Part shown: one piece after another, positions 1 through 11,068 of the stretch
Position numbering within the stretch: position 1 is the stretch's first letter
How the letters are laid out: every line of letters begins with the position of its first letter
Assembly: GCA_946699065.1 (NCBI GenBank)
Contig: CAMPDV010000081.1
Coordinates: 434,001 to 498,000, forward strand
Direction of reading: 5' to 3'
Length of the DNA: 64,000 bases
Source: Loxodes magnus
Lineage: Eukaryota; Ciliophora; Karyorelictea; Loxodida; Loxodidae
Translations under genes and position numbers: made by a program
Notes under the pieces: generated by a model
Told to the model about the DNA's origin: nothing
The model's input: only the letters and a program-made list of their open reading frames with translations
Databases searched by the model: none

Positions 1-96
1 TCAAACTGTCATATCAGTAAAGTATTTGGTCTATTCTATTTTAAGATGAAGGGCATTTAAGAAAGTAAGTAGAAGCCTTAAGACAATAGAGTTTGA
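1..96 (+). CDS. C-terminal end of an unidentified protein (5' truncated by window edge)
   Basis: Frame 1 of the plus strand is open from base 1 and ends at TGA (94-96). It gives about 31 residues, finishing in a basic, Gln-rich tail in which TAA and TAG are read as Gln. The product cannot be identified. It converges with the VAP gene, whose stop lies 85 nt further on. A tail-to-tail gap of that size fits the other convergent pairs here. The stretch is short, so this could be chance. Confidence 0.4.
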
Positions 97-181
97 TAAG
101 CAATTAGTATATATTTGTATGTAGAGTTTACTTAAGCATGCTGAGTGATTATAATTAGTTAATAACTTAGTTTCATGATTA

Positions 182-911
182 TCAAAACAAAAAAGATCCT
201 AACAAAAATCCTGAAACCACTGAAATTCCATAAATCATAAAAATTCTTTTTATACTTTATGTTTCGATCTTAAGCTAAGGGCTTTATTTCTGATTGCTTT
301 TGATGGACTTCATTAATTCTAAATTCTCAAGAGCTACCTTTTCGTTATCTTTTTTTAGCTTCATCTGAATTAAGACTTACCACTTGATTTATTGCTTGAT
401 TATATTGCTTTTTAAGCTCTTCAATATTTACCTAAGCCTTCTGCTAACTTTACTCGCCTTTATCTTACTTTTTCTTTTCTGGGCTTGGGTTATAATTACC
501 ACTAGGCAAGGAAATTCCACTTAAATCTGAAGTCGTCTTATTCAAAGAGACTTTTAATTTGATTTATTGGATTTTATTTATTTCAGCATATCCTCATACT
601 AGAGATAGTTTATCTGCCTAATTTACATCATAAGTTGTCTTAGTAGCAAGAATCATAAACTTATGATTCATTTCTTGAGGTAGTTCAGCTAAAGACTACA
701 TAGTGATTTAAATTTCAACTGTTTCTTCAGGAGCAATAATTCCTTTATGGGGCTATACAAAGTAAATTCTAGGCGTTGTTGCCTTTATTTTATAAGCTAC
801 ATTTTCTCATACTCTATTAGTTAATCTAATTGTACTTATAGTTTTCCTTCCTATAGCAATATTGAAATTAAGTTCGTTATATGGGTTTACTTATAGCAGA
901 ATTTCATCCAT
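182..911 (-). CDS. VAMP-associated protein (VAP), MSP domain plus C-terminal membrane anchor
   Basis: VAP proteins sit in the ER membrane and bind FFAT-motif proteins through their MSP domain at membrane contact sites. The 237-aa product starts at ATG 911-909. An MSP-type beta-sandwich covers about residues 8-110 (N-P-Y-N-E-L near the start, then V-A-Y-K-I-K-A-T-T-P and the H-K-F-M-I-L-A-T segment). A Lys/Gln-rich coiled coil follows, and the last about 20 residues are a hydrophobic anchor running to the TGA stop. A 16-nt intron (365-380, GTAAGTCTTAATTCAG) must be removed to bring the anchor into frame; coding length is then 714 nt, a multiple of three. Two TGA codons read as Trp inside the body. 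Length and domain order are usual for the family. The assignment is firm; the exact orthologue is not. Confidence 0.9.
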
Positions 912-1320
912 ATTTAAGCGACTAAAATTCAATAAATCATATTTTTATTTACTTGAGTTTCAAATTTTACATCTCCTTCTCTTTATTAGCCCAATCTATA
1001 AAAAGGCTTAATATTAATATCAAAGTATTTACCTATTTAACACTTCTTAGAGTACTATTAAATATCTATACTTTGCTTATGCTTTTCTCTGATACTTTCT
1101 TAATACTATTTCTTTATCTCAACTTCTTCGCTTTAATATATTAAAGGAGAGACTTATGCTAAAGTACTAATGACTACTATGCTTTTGCATAACTTGGATG
1201 AGACTGTGTAATAAAGAGACTTTATAGTAATTAATGAGAGCATTTCTCCTTTAGATAGACTAAGTATTGCTTCTTATAGCATAAGAAGGATTTCTAAGTT
1301 GTTTAATTTGGGTAAATAAA
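912..1320. other. divergent spacer between VAP and the pseudokinase
   Basis: This 409-nt AT-rich stretch separates two divergent start codons and should hold both 5' UTRs and promoters. A 60-codon open frame exists here, but it is hydrophobic and T-rich and I do not regard it as a gene. No defined promoter motif was recognised beyond A-rich sequence just upstream of both ATG codons. Confidence 0.5.
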
Positions 1321-2493
1321 ATGGGTTCTATTTGCTTTAAGTCAAGCACTCAGGATTTAATGGAAAAGCCTAGAAGAAGTTCGGTAGAGTAGAGACTAAG
1401 GGAGCATTTAAGTCCTTCTCTTATCCAGCAGAAATTAAGCACGAATTGTACAGAAAGCGGACCTTTAATTCCTAAACTTGATATAAGAAAAATGACTGAC
1501 GGATCCTAACGAAATGGCTCTTTCATAGCTTACAGCGGAGAACATAGATATTCTATGACATCACCACGTCGAAAACACCTGTAAGAAACAGATGCACCTA
1601 TAGGTCTTACAAGGAACTATAAAAGCCTGGAAGAAATCTACAATTTAAGCCAAGATTTTCCATCAAACAGTCTAAAGTTAAGCTCTTAAGCATATAGTAA
1701 TATCAACACTACTTATTAGCAACTAGCTTGCGATTTTAAGAATACTTCAGTTTTCGTCATTCTGAAAATTAAGGCTAAATCGAATAATTCATAGGATAGA
1801 ATAAAGGATAAGATTGCACAATACGTTAATCTAAGGCATCCTAATATCATTGAAATGCATGAGTATTTTTTTCATAATTAAACTTTCTACTTTGTAATGG
1901 ATTTTTGCTAAGGTACGGATCTTTAAACTTTTATGTAAAAAAGACTGAATAGTAATGAATGATTTTCAGAAAGAGAAGTGATATCGGTTGCACATTAATT
2001 ACTTAAAGCTTGCGCATATATGCATTGAAATCAAATTATCCATAATAATATCAATCCTGCTAATATCTTCCTTGAAAATCAAGCTGATTGCATTCAAAAA
2101 ATCAGGGTTAGCAATTACTTTTAGCTCTAAAGTGAGTTTAGAGGCTTTTTTAAAATGAAGTAAATTAATGAATTGCATTATAAATCTCCTGAAGTCATTT
2201 TAGGATTAGAAGCTGATGAAAAGTCAGATTTATGAAGTCTTGGAGTCATTCTTTTCCAGCTTAAAACTGGAAAGACTCTATTGGATGAAAATGCAACAAA
2301 GGAAGACTACCGCAATTTATTTGAATAGGGATTTCAAATAGAGTAGTATAAAAATGCTCTCTCCAATTGTTCGGAGATAATTTAACTGATAATAACCAAA
2401 TCCCTTATTGTGAAACCATAGTAGAGAATATCCGCCAAGGAAGCTCTCATTATTCTTTCGTTTGACATTCTTTCAACAACTGGCTCTTGGTGA
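1321..2493 (+). CDS. protein kinase-fold protein lacking catalytic residues (pseudokinase)
   Basis: The 390-aa product has an about 120-residue Ser/Arg-rich N-terminus followed by a kinase fold. A VAIK-like lysine is at about residue 149 (V-I-L-K), the HPNI motif follows, and subdomain VIII reads S-P-E-V-I. Subdomain IX reads D-L-W-S-L-G-V with Trp305 encoded by TGA (2233-2235). That position is nearly invariant in kinases and is strong evidence that TGA is read as Trp. The catalytic HRD is H-N-N (241-243) and DFG is S-N-Y (264-266), so phosphotransfer is not expected; a scaffolding or regulatory role is inferred. The glycine loop is not recognisable. The single exon ends at TGA 2491-2493, straight after a TGG. 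The frame is intact from ATG to stop, so it does not look decayed. Confidence 0.88.
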
Positions 2494-3366
2494 AATAATT
2501 AAATCCTGACTTAATGTAACAAAAGCTTAAATTATATTTTGCTCTTTCCCTTTAATTAAACTAGCTTAATAGCTATCTCTTCTATTCAACTTTGAATAAT
2601 ACATAAATAGCATTTAATGTCTTTTATAAGCTGTTGCACTTAAACCATTTTTCAGCTTTATCTTTCATTTTTTAGAAGAATTTAATATAAAGTTAGTAGA
2701 TTTTAATCATTCTAACTTATTTAATTCACTTCTTATAAGCCTAGAAACTAGCTGTTATATATTCAGCTATCTTTTTTGCATAATAATTACTATTGGCTTT
2801 ACAAAAACGAAAGTGATTTACTCTGATTAACTCTTTTAATTAATTTAAGGTAAGAATGTATAATTAAAGGTATATTATCATTAACCTATTCTAAGATATA
2901 CCACTAATGCTAGCATTTTTGAAGAGAAGTTTAATATTTCTCTCAAAGCAAGATTTAGTATATTTGGTACTAATAATAACAAATTAGTTCTTAAATAACT
3001 CTGCAAATGCTAGTTAAGGCTTTAGCAAATGAGCCTTTAAATTCTATTTACTTCCCTGCTATTTAAAATATACATTAAGGTATTATTTATCTTATATGAT
3101 AACTCTTTGCTATCGTTAGTCTTTTATAATACTATCTTTAGTTAAAGTGATTACATCCCTTATTTTAGTACCTACATATGAAGTTTAGTATATAGTTCTT
3201 TCTGTTTTCTAGGTAGGAAAATTGATATTTTTATCGAGTAAAAATATTGATAATACTCTTCATTACTAACCCTTACTAATTTCAGTAAAAGAGTAGCTTC
3301 TATTTATAGGCAAACTAATTAAGACTTTATTACCTTATCATATGTAGATATTTTGAGTCTTAATAA
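2494..3366. other. AT-rich spacer
   Basis: This stretch is G-poor and AT-rich with no frame I would defend as a gene. It follows the pseudokinase stop. Many TAA, TAG and TTA triplets occur, but under this code they do not close frames, so the absence of stops is not evidence for coding. Confidence 0.5.
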
Positions 3367-4107
3367 ATGTAGATCTTCAAGTAAAAACTAACAAATCTGA
3401 TAGTTTAGATTTAAAAACTAACTAGCAGTGTATCTTAATAAACTAAAAGAGAAGCAAATTAGCTATAAATTGTTACTTTTACCATAAGTACAAGATTAAC
3501 CTCACTAAAGACTATATCAGCTCATTTCTAGAAATAACTACTAAGTTTATTGCTTAGTCAGTAATAAAAATTATACTTCTAAAGATTTAAATTATTTAGG
3601 TCACTTTACTTATTAATACATTAAAAGGAAGCAATATCTTGATAGTAGTCAACTATAAACTCTAGTTTCTCTCTCCTATTATAAGACTAGCTAGAATACA
3701 TTTGTATTACTATAGAGGATTTAAATAGTTTAGACTTATGTAATAAAAAGAAATAGCTAGGAGCATTAATAGATAAGGATATGCTTATTAAATATATACA
3801 AATAAGTATATCTTACTTAGAATAAATCAAACCTTAAATATCTATTTTAGTTGCTGTGGTTATAAGGAACCTTAAACCATTTCTTGCTAGTTTGTTATGT
3901 TTGGAAATATTTAGAGTTGTTATCAAATTAATTGCTACTAGATAAACTAATTAGATTTTAGGATTGAAACAGTTGCTAAATGAGTTAGTGAAAAGGAATT
4001 ATTATGATTCTTCTTTAATTAAAAGGTAAAGAACAGTAAATAACGTTATATAATAGTTAAATTTTTAGGGAAGGTAAGGTGAATAGAAATAGATCCTATG
4101 CTACTGA
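3367..4107 (+). CDS. uncertain 246-codon open frame in AT-rich DNA
   Basis: An ATG at 3367 opens a frame that runs to TGA 4105-4107 with one internal TGA. It would encode a Gln-, Leu- and Ile-rich helical protein with about a tenth of its residues as TAA/TAG Gln. No domain is recognised. Its end overlaps the possible start (4098) of the next gene in another frame, so at least one of the two 5'/3' boundaries is wrong. Because only TGA can close a frame in this code, long frames arise easily in such DNA. I list it because GC content and codon pattern improve from about 3,650 onwards. Confidence 0.25.
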
Positions 4108-5300
4108 TTTGGGATAAATAGTACAATGCATTTAGTCAATTTGGCAAAGCTAAGTAGATTTATAATGAAGGTAGTTTGTTAAAGCTAAAGGAGATTATAT
4201 TTGACAAGATTAACGTTAATGCTTATAGTTATCTTAAGTACTAATCACTTCATAAAAAATGTCTATAAATTTCTTGAATTAAAGGAAGAGCTTGAAAAAT
4301 AGGAAATCAAAACCTTAAATAAAGTAAACTTTCAAAGAGGACTAGCCTGGTTGCTTTTTGATATCTCAAGAAGGAATTGATTAGAAGTGGTGTCAGGAGA
4401 AAATCTTGAATGAGAGATACAAAAAAAAGAGTGCTAATGAAGTATAATTAAATGAGAATCTCCTCTATTTCAAGGAATTAAGGAAATAAACTGAATTATG
4501 CTTTAATAGGAGAAGTATGATTAATTCAAAGTCTATAGAGCTTTAAAGTTGCTCTTAAATTAATGAGATAAGAGAGCCTCTAAAGCTGAAAAAATAATCT
4601 TATTCGAATAACAATCCTTTGTTTCAAAAAATAGCTAGCTAAGTATACTCTAGTGAGGAGGAATAGAGTACCTAAATTACAGAGATAAAGAACAAAATAT
4701 AGAAGCAGATAGAATAGAAGAAATAAAATGAAAATTAAAGTAGTAAAGAGCTGTGAAAAAGCAAACAAATAGCTAAGTAATAGGTATTAATTTCACTATT
4801 AGTACCAAAAGAAGATTCTTCAATAGATTAAAAAAATGAAATTGAGAATAAGGATAAAATTCAGATTTAGATATTATCCAGAAGTACTGTAACTCATCCA
4901 AGTAAATTCTAACCTACTAACAAAGAAAACAGCCTTAAATTAAATAGATCAGCTTCATCTTAAGAAAGTCAGAGCAGTTAAGACACTTGCAAATAAGTGA
5001 CTTTTACTCGCACGAATTAAAACACTCTAAAAGGAACAGGGTCTTTCGCTTTTTAAACTATCCAAGAATCTTTGTAGGGTAATTGTAGTAATGTTAGCTA
5101 TGGTTTTGAAGAAGAGAATTACTCAAAAGTGCCAGAATTCGATAATTGTAATTTCCAAAATAGTTTCTAGCAAAGAAAAAGAACAAATTCTATCTTTCAA
5201 AAGAAATTTAGTAAAGATATGCAAGAAAGTTAGAATGTAATAAATGAAGAATCATAATTTCGTTAATTATATATTTTTATCAAATCTATACTATCTTTGA
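4098..5300 (+). CDS. unidentified Ser/Gln-rich protein, model with three 16-nt introns
   Basis: The product is not recognised. A model starting at ATG 4098 and ending at TGA 5298-5300 becomes a multiple of three (384 aa) if three 16-nt GT..AG introns are removed: 4178-4193, 4324-4339 and 5148-5163. The N-terminal about 70 residues are ordered-looking, with D-P-M-L-L-I-W at the start region. A short Glu/Lys coil comes next (L-E-L-K-E-E-L-E-K-Q), then P-G-C-F-L-I-S. The rest is a long Ser/Gln/Asn-rich disordered tail. The second intron is supported because it joins the coil to P-G-C-F-L-I-S in one frame. The first intron and the start are the weakest parts. GC content drops right after the predicted stop, which supports the 3' end. 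Confidence 0.5.
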
Positions 5301-5548
5301 AGTAATACAAATCCAAAAGTTGTTATTTATGCTTTCAATTAATTAAAAAGCAAATTATTTATTAGGATATCCAAAAATCAATCCTTTATTTCAAAAGCTC
5401 TTTTTATATACAAAAATTTTTATCTTAGATTAATTTTAAGAGCCTAAGTTTATTTAATAATAAGCCCTTCAAGTTTTTAATGAAGTTAAACATATTAGAA
5501 ATCTCTTATTTTACTTTTAGTATCTGTATATGAAAATGGAAGTTTTGA

Positions 5549-6976
5549 TAGAATCTTAAGAAATCTAGTATTTAATTATATTTAGTAACTTAACAAAAAT
5601 TAGCATCGTATTTCTCTTATATCTTGTTATTATCTTATATCGATCAGCCAAACTACATTGAATTAATTTTGTCACTATCTACTATAGAGAAAAGTACCCT
5701 TATCTTCTTTTTATATGCATTCCTTTTGGTTCTATTTATTTACATAAAGCGGATTTTTATTAGCTTCTGTTCTAAACTCATTAGGAGTATTGACTACATA
5801 TTTATAAACTTTTATAATTCGTATTCATTTAAATTTACCCAACGCCAGATCAATTTAGCTTATCATATTTTAAATCTATTTCTTAACCTAAAAATAATAA
5901 GTGCTAAAGCTCTATAATATATCATAATATGGGATAATACTATAAGGCAAAATATACTTGCTATATTAGGAAATCATATACTAAAGAGATTAGAATTTAT
6001 CTATTTATTCTTTAAGCTTTTAGCTTCTTAAATTTTATACTCTAAATCAAATAATAAGGCTCTTGCAAGTTTAGCTATTTTAATATCTTCAGATATGACT
6101 ATCATTCTAAAAATGCTTTTTATGCTATTTATTTAATAGGAGTATCAGGATTAAAGTGATTTCGCAAAAAATGTTTTAAGATAACTATTTTTAGCTAATT
6201 TAGTAAAAGTTAAATAGATGTTAAATTACATTAGCATTTTTGCATTTAGTTAAATTAAAATTGCAAATAAGCATTTCCTAAATGGAATACTTTAAATCAA
6301 ACTAGTTTTACGTTAGCACACTGCCAATTTTCCTAGAGCTAATAAATATATATTCTAAATACTATTTTATATTAACTGGACTTATAGTAGTTCCGTCTGT
6401 AATTTTTATCATTGATAAATCTCTTCTTCCTATAAAAACTAACTTCTTTCTTAATTTTATTTCCTTACAAACTTGACAATATTTTCACCAATTATTTTCA
6501 TAACTATCATTTTAGTACCAAACAGAATAGAATATCGATTATAATGCTTTAGTAGATCTAATAACTTCCTAAAATAAAATACTAAATAAATTATTGTTCT
6601 TCTGGGAGTAAAGTTACTTCAGTAGCAATTACTACAACTAATATAAGCAAGAGTATTCAAATTATGGAAGGAGATTTAAGCTAAATAAATTCTACTGCTT
6701 TTTCTTAATTTTATCCTCTATACTTCATGCTTGTATTTATATCTACTGATTACCATAACAATGCAAAATCTATTTTTGCTCTCTATAATCATTTATGGAA
6801 TATCCTACCTTCTTAAAAGGGATTAATACAATATGCATTTTACTAAATTATCTTATATTATATTATAATATCTTCAAATTAGCTTGCCTGGCTTAAAAAT
6901 ATATAAGGTATTTTAAAGTAAAATAGATATATCAACTTAATTTACTTATCTCACTATTTTAAATCCCTTATTATGA
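5549..6976 (+). CDS. possible multi-pass membrane protein (5' end unresolved)
   Basis: A frame is open from 5549 to TGA 6974-6976 with only one internal TGA (6410-6412) in about 475 codons. The translation has several strongly hydrophobic segments, for example L-F-I-Y-I-K after a Leu/Phe-rich run at about 5,700-5,750. Another such block, rich in Leu, Tyr and Ile, lies at about 6,690-6,830. There is no ATG in this frame near the left end. An ATG at 5535 in another frame could be a first exon, but no 16-20 nt intron joins the two. It would converge on the gene ending at 7110 with a 133-nt gap, typical of this window. T-rich DNA always translates as hydrophobic, so this stays tentative. Confidence 0.35.
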
Positions 6977-7109
6977 AACTCATAATGATATTTAACCAAT
7001 TTTGCTTTTATGAAAGAAATCTTCTATAGAACCTGTTAAAGAGATTCCAGATATTGATGTGGCTTGTAAACTGAATTTTAGTATTTTGGTGACATTAAAT
7101 GAAATTAAA

Positions 7110-7878
7110 TCAAAAACGGTTTCCTAATATCCTCTATAAATTATTTTCATGCTCTTGTCTTAGTTCTCTAGCTTCTGCAAGATGGTCTCTTTTAGGTGAT
7201 TTGCTTCCTGAATAAAATCTTACTTAAAGTGGAGACATGCTTACGGTCAGATTACCCATGCATTTATCTTTAGAACTATCCAAATTTTTAAAATACATCC
7301 AGTTCTTCCTTTGGTGTGTATTATTCTGTAAATCCTGGTCTAAAATCATATTTAGATCTTCCTTCTTTTTGAAATATTTACTCCTAAAATCCAGGGTTAT
7401 AAGCATCATACTACCCTCTCTTCTGTTTTTCTCCTTAGAAGGTTTAAAAATTTAAAGGATCTAGAATGGATTAGGGAAGCTAGTTTAAGGATTAGAAATC
7501 ATTTCCCTAGTTAGAAAGAAGTGGAGGAAAGTTATTCTTAGTAGGAAGGTTTGATTAAAGAGTGTTGTATGAGTACTGCTTATGAGACAGTTGGTCATTA
7601 TGCTTGCTCTTCTAAAATAAACTATCTTGTTGTGTATCTTCAAACAACTTCCTAGGTTTAGGAGGCAACTAAGTCTACAATTCTATCCTTTAAGTAAATG
7701 ATTCTAAGCGTTTCGATTAGTTTCCAAAAGGGAAAGTTGGCTAAGGAGGTTCTTATCTAAGCTAGAGGATTTAGGAATCAAAGGATGAAATGATATTTTC
7801 AAATTTACTTCTATCAGGTTGAGAGAGAATAAGTTCCTCAAATGTAGAGTCTAGTAGTTGCTAGTAACTATCAGACAT
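7110..7878 (-). CDS. disordered Pro/Ser/Gln-rich protein of unknown function
   Basis: The 250-aa product starts at ATG 7878-7876 and ends at TGA 7112-7110. It is mostly low-complexity: Gln (largely TAA/TAG), Asn, Ser and Pro, with stretches such as L-P-P-K-P-R-K-L-F-E-D. The C-terminal third is more ordered and charged (K-Y-D-F-R-P-G-F-T-E-Q-Y). The end is helical and basic (A-E-A-R-E-L-R-Q-E-H). A 16-nt intron (7208-7223, GTAAGATTTTATTCAG) restores frame; coding length is then 753 nt. Its start codon lies only 9 nt from that of the divergent coiled-coil gene, so the two must share a very short promoter region or use later starts. No domain is recognised. Confidence 0.8.
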
Positions 7879-7887
7879 TTAAATAAA

Positions 7888-10800
7888 ATGTAAAATCAGA
7901 TAGCTATAGAAGCCCCTAGAATATAGTAGAGGCTATAATCAAATGTTGATAAGTACAATAAAGTACCTGAAAAAACTGTTATTGATACTAGCTACCGAGG
8001 AACTGTTCTTGAGGCCTGACTTTAAGAAGCTATTTTACATACTGAAAGTAATTTAGATAACCCTATTCCTCCTTTAATTAGGCATGGAGTTGATAGAGCC
8101 GCTCTAAGAAAAGCAAATATATCGAGTGATTAAATTGATTAAATCTATAGAGGCATATTTGTGCATAGTATGGGGTTTTATGAGATGCTGTAGTAAATCT
8201 TGCAGCACTCTAATGGAAAGTACTCAATAGTCGCAAGAGTATGGAAAGTTTTTGCAATGGTGCAGGAATTTTGCTGTAAATAGGAGTTTATAACAATGAT
8301 TAGTGTAGTAAGAACTGAGCATATGAAGTAAATAGAAGAATTGGAAATAGAATTCATTAAGAAAATTAACTTGTGGGAAGAAAGAGAAAAGCGCTTGCTG
8401 GAAAATATAGAGAAGCTTAATAAGTAAATTAGGCATCTGGATCTTGCACTTGCTAAGGAGTAAAAAGAGAAAAAAGAGCTTGAAGAATAATTAAGCATTA
8501 GAAAAGAAGGCCATGAAAAGGAAATGCTAATGAGACTTAAATTCGAGGAATAATTGACCTCGCTACAAGCAATATACACAGATTTAAAACAAAGAAATAC
8601 AAACCTTTGGACTGAAGTAGATCGAATGCAGACAGAATTAGATTAAAAAACAGAGTTTCTAGAAAAGACGCGCAGAAACTATTTAACATCAGTAAGATAA
8701 GTAAACGAAGGAGAAGTTGATGTGAAAATTTAAAGAGAATTAGTTGGAAACTTAACGAAAGACAATCAGTAATTACAGGAAAAACTTGGAAGTACAATGT
8801 CATAAAATAATGAACTAAAAGAACTAACTAAAAAGCATCTTCGTGAACTTTAGTCTATGAGAGCCAAAATGATGGCGTAAAATATACTTAATTAAAAGTT
8901 GCAAGGAGAATCAAATTCTTAGAAAAAGGAAATAGAACACCAAAGAGAAAAAATAATGATACAAACTGAAAATATTTAGAGTCTCACTGAGTAACTTGAC
9001 CAACTAAAGGCAGATTATCTAAGATAGTAATAACATACTTTTGATTTGATGAAGTAAAATGCAGGCTTACAAGTAATCTAAGAGAACTATGAAGAAAAGA
9101 GGATTAACTTTGTAAGATAGTAAGAAGAAATTCAAACTAATGTGGATAAACTGCTTGAGAGGAATGTCTATTTAAGGGGTAGCTTATCAGAAGCAGAAAC
9201 TTCTTATATGCAAACTTATGAAGCACTCAAAAATTCTACTCAAAACTAATAAGATTTGCAGTTTAAAATACTACAAAAAAATGAGCTAATTAAAGATTTA
9301 GAAGAGTAGATAAGAAGCTTAAATGAAGATATGCTAGTATTTTAAGCAAGAATGTAGGAGGCTATGGATAATGAAATGATTATTACGGCTAAATATGAAA
9401 TTCTACTCACCGAACAGAAAAACTGGATAGCAGAATCTAAGTTTTTGCAGTTTAAAAATGAACAAGAATTGCAGTCGAGAAACGATCATCTGGACAAACT
9501 TCAAAAATAAATAAACAAGTCTAAGTTGGATGTAGAAGCACTGATGCATTCGATAAAAGAACTTAAATTTCAGAATGACAGCTTATAGTAATTTTTAATG
9601 CAGAAAGCAAGATTTTTCAAATCAGCTATTGATTAAAGAACTCAACTAAGATATAGACAATAAAAAGTAAAAAATGAAGCATCTATCTGAGAAATCACTT
9701 AAATACAAAGAAATGATGAAAAAGCTTATGCAAGAGTGTGGAAACTAAACAGGGGAGATAGCCGTAAGAGACATCAAAATATCCACTTCAAATTAAATGA
9801 GGATTGAAGAAGTGGAAAAGCTTTAAAAACAAGTAAGTCTTTACAAAGTTAAAAGAAAAGAAAACAACCAGTGAAAGCTAAATGGAGTAATTTAAAATCC
9901 AAAGATTTAAATGGCAAATGGTAAGAGAAGATTTAATATCAAGAATTTACGAATAAGAGTAAATATTAAAGCGATAAGAAGCAACTATTGATTAATAAAA
10001 GCGAGATATTATAAAATTTATGGTAGTTTTGGAAGAGAAAGAAATGTAAATCCAAGATCTGGATTTTATTGTAAGTAGTTATATAGATTTTTACGAAAAA
10101 CGACTAAATTAGCGATAAGGAATAGCAAATTAATTAAACAATAGAAACTAAAGAGAGACATGCTATGTAGACTGAAGAAATTCTTATGTAGAAATTTCAA
10201 TTAGAAGAACTGATTGAAAAGCTTAAAGATGTAAGTATTTATGTAGGAAATTGATGTAGAAAGAGATAAAGCTAAGTGGAACTTAGAATAGTTACTCGAT
10301 TCTATAGAAAGAGGAACAAAATCTACCTAAACTAGAATAGAAAGACTGCCTAATAAAAAAACTCAAACAACTATGAGTGGACTTGATATAAATGAGCTTC
10401 AAGAAACCATAATTAAGCTTAAGAATAAAAATATAGAAGAAGGTACCAAAAAATCTAATTCTTCAAGATCAAGTGCAAAATCGGCAAGAGGATACCAAAA
10501 TTTTAGACCCTAAGAGTTGAGTAGAATACAAGAACATGAACAGCAAGTTGAAATAAAAAAACAGGATTCTTTTAAAGAAACCTAAATAGTAGAACTTCAG
10601 TAAGAAGGAGATATTAATTTTAACTTAAGTTTGAATTAGAATTAGAGCCAAAATTAGAACCAAAATTAGATTCAAAATTAGTTCTAGCCTAGCTCAGAAA
10701 GTAGTAATCAGAATTATTCTACTTCGTTTTAAGTTACTTAGAATGCAGAAGAACAGCTTCCTTAAATAAGCTCTCATAATATCTCGCAATCTAAAGCATA

Positions 10801-11068
10801 GATAGTTTCTTAGCTTAATAAACAAACTTCTGATATTAAATTAACTTTGCATAATCTCCCTGATGCTGTGTGACTCAGAAAGGTGAATAACAAAAGACCG
10901 CTTCTACCTCCTCCTCCCGTTGTTCCTTATTAATTATCAAGAGCTCAAAAACTACAAACTTATAGCTTAACACCTAAAAATATTAGATTAGAAGGAGATC
11001 AATAGAACTTAGGAGCTGGAGGATATAGAGGACTGTATAGAGCTACCTTGTCAAGAATCCTGAAATGA
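7888..11068 (+). CDS. 1038-aa coiled-coil protein, probably cytoskeletal or ciliary
   Basis: Start ATG 7888-7890, stop TGA 11066-11068. Four 16-nt introns (9588-9603, 9833-9848, 10071-10086, 10231-10246), three of them starting GTAAGT, bring the coding length to 3117 nt, exactly 1039 codons. Residues about 20-150 form a compact helical domain (I-D-Q-I-Y-R-G-I-F-V-H-S-M-G-F-Y-E). About 650 residues of continuous Gln/Glu/Lys/Leu coiled coil follow. The last 250 residues are disordered, with a Ser/Arg patch, an Asn-Gln tract and a proline run (L-L-P-P-P-P-V-V-P). The N-terminal domain resembles ones seen before coiled coils in axonemal or centriolar proteins, but I cannot name the family. All introns sit in the middle third. 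Confidence 0.88.
10633..10687 (+). repeat. tandem CAAAATTAG-type repeat encoding (Asn-Gln)n
   Basis: Inside the coiled-coil gene a 9-nt unit close to CAAAATTAG recurs about five times with small changes. It encodes alternating Asn and Gln, with TAG supplying much of the Gln. Under the standard code each unit would be a stop. Confidence 0.7.

Noticed and set aside
953-1144. 63-codon hydrophobic frame on the plus strand
   Set aside because: It lies in the divergent spacer, starts at a TTG rather than ATG, and is explained by T-rich DNA.
2041-2130. Reading the pseudokinase as an active kinase
   Set aside because: Both HRD and DFG aspartates are asparagine (H-N-N, S-N-Y), and no glycine loop is recognisable.
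3897-4097. Upstream extension of the 4098 gene in its first frame (from ATG 3897)
   Set aside because: It needs three TGA-Trp codons in about 60, a density above the firm genes, and competes with a TGA-free frame on the same strand.
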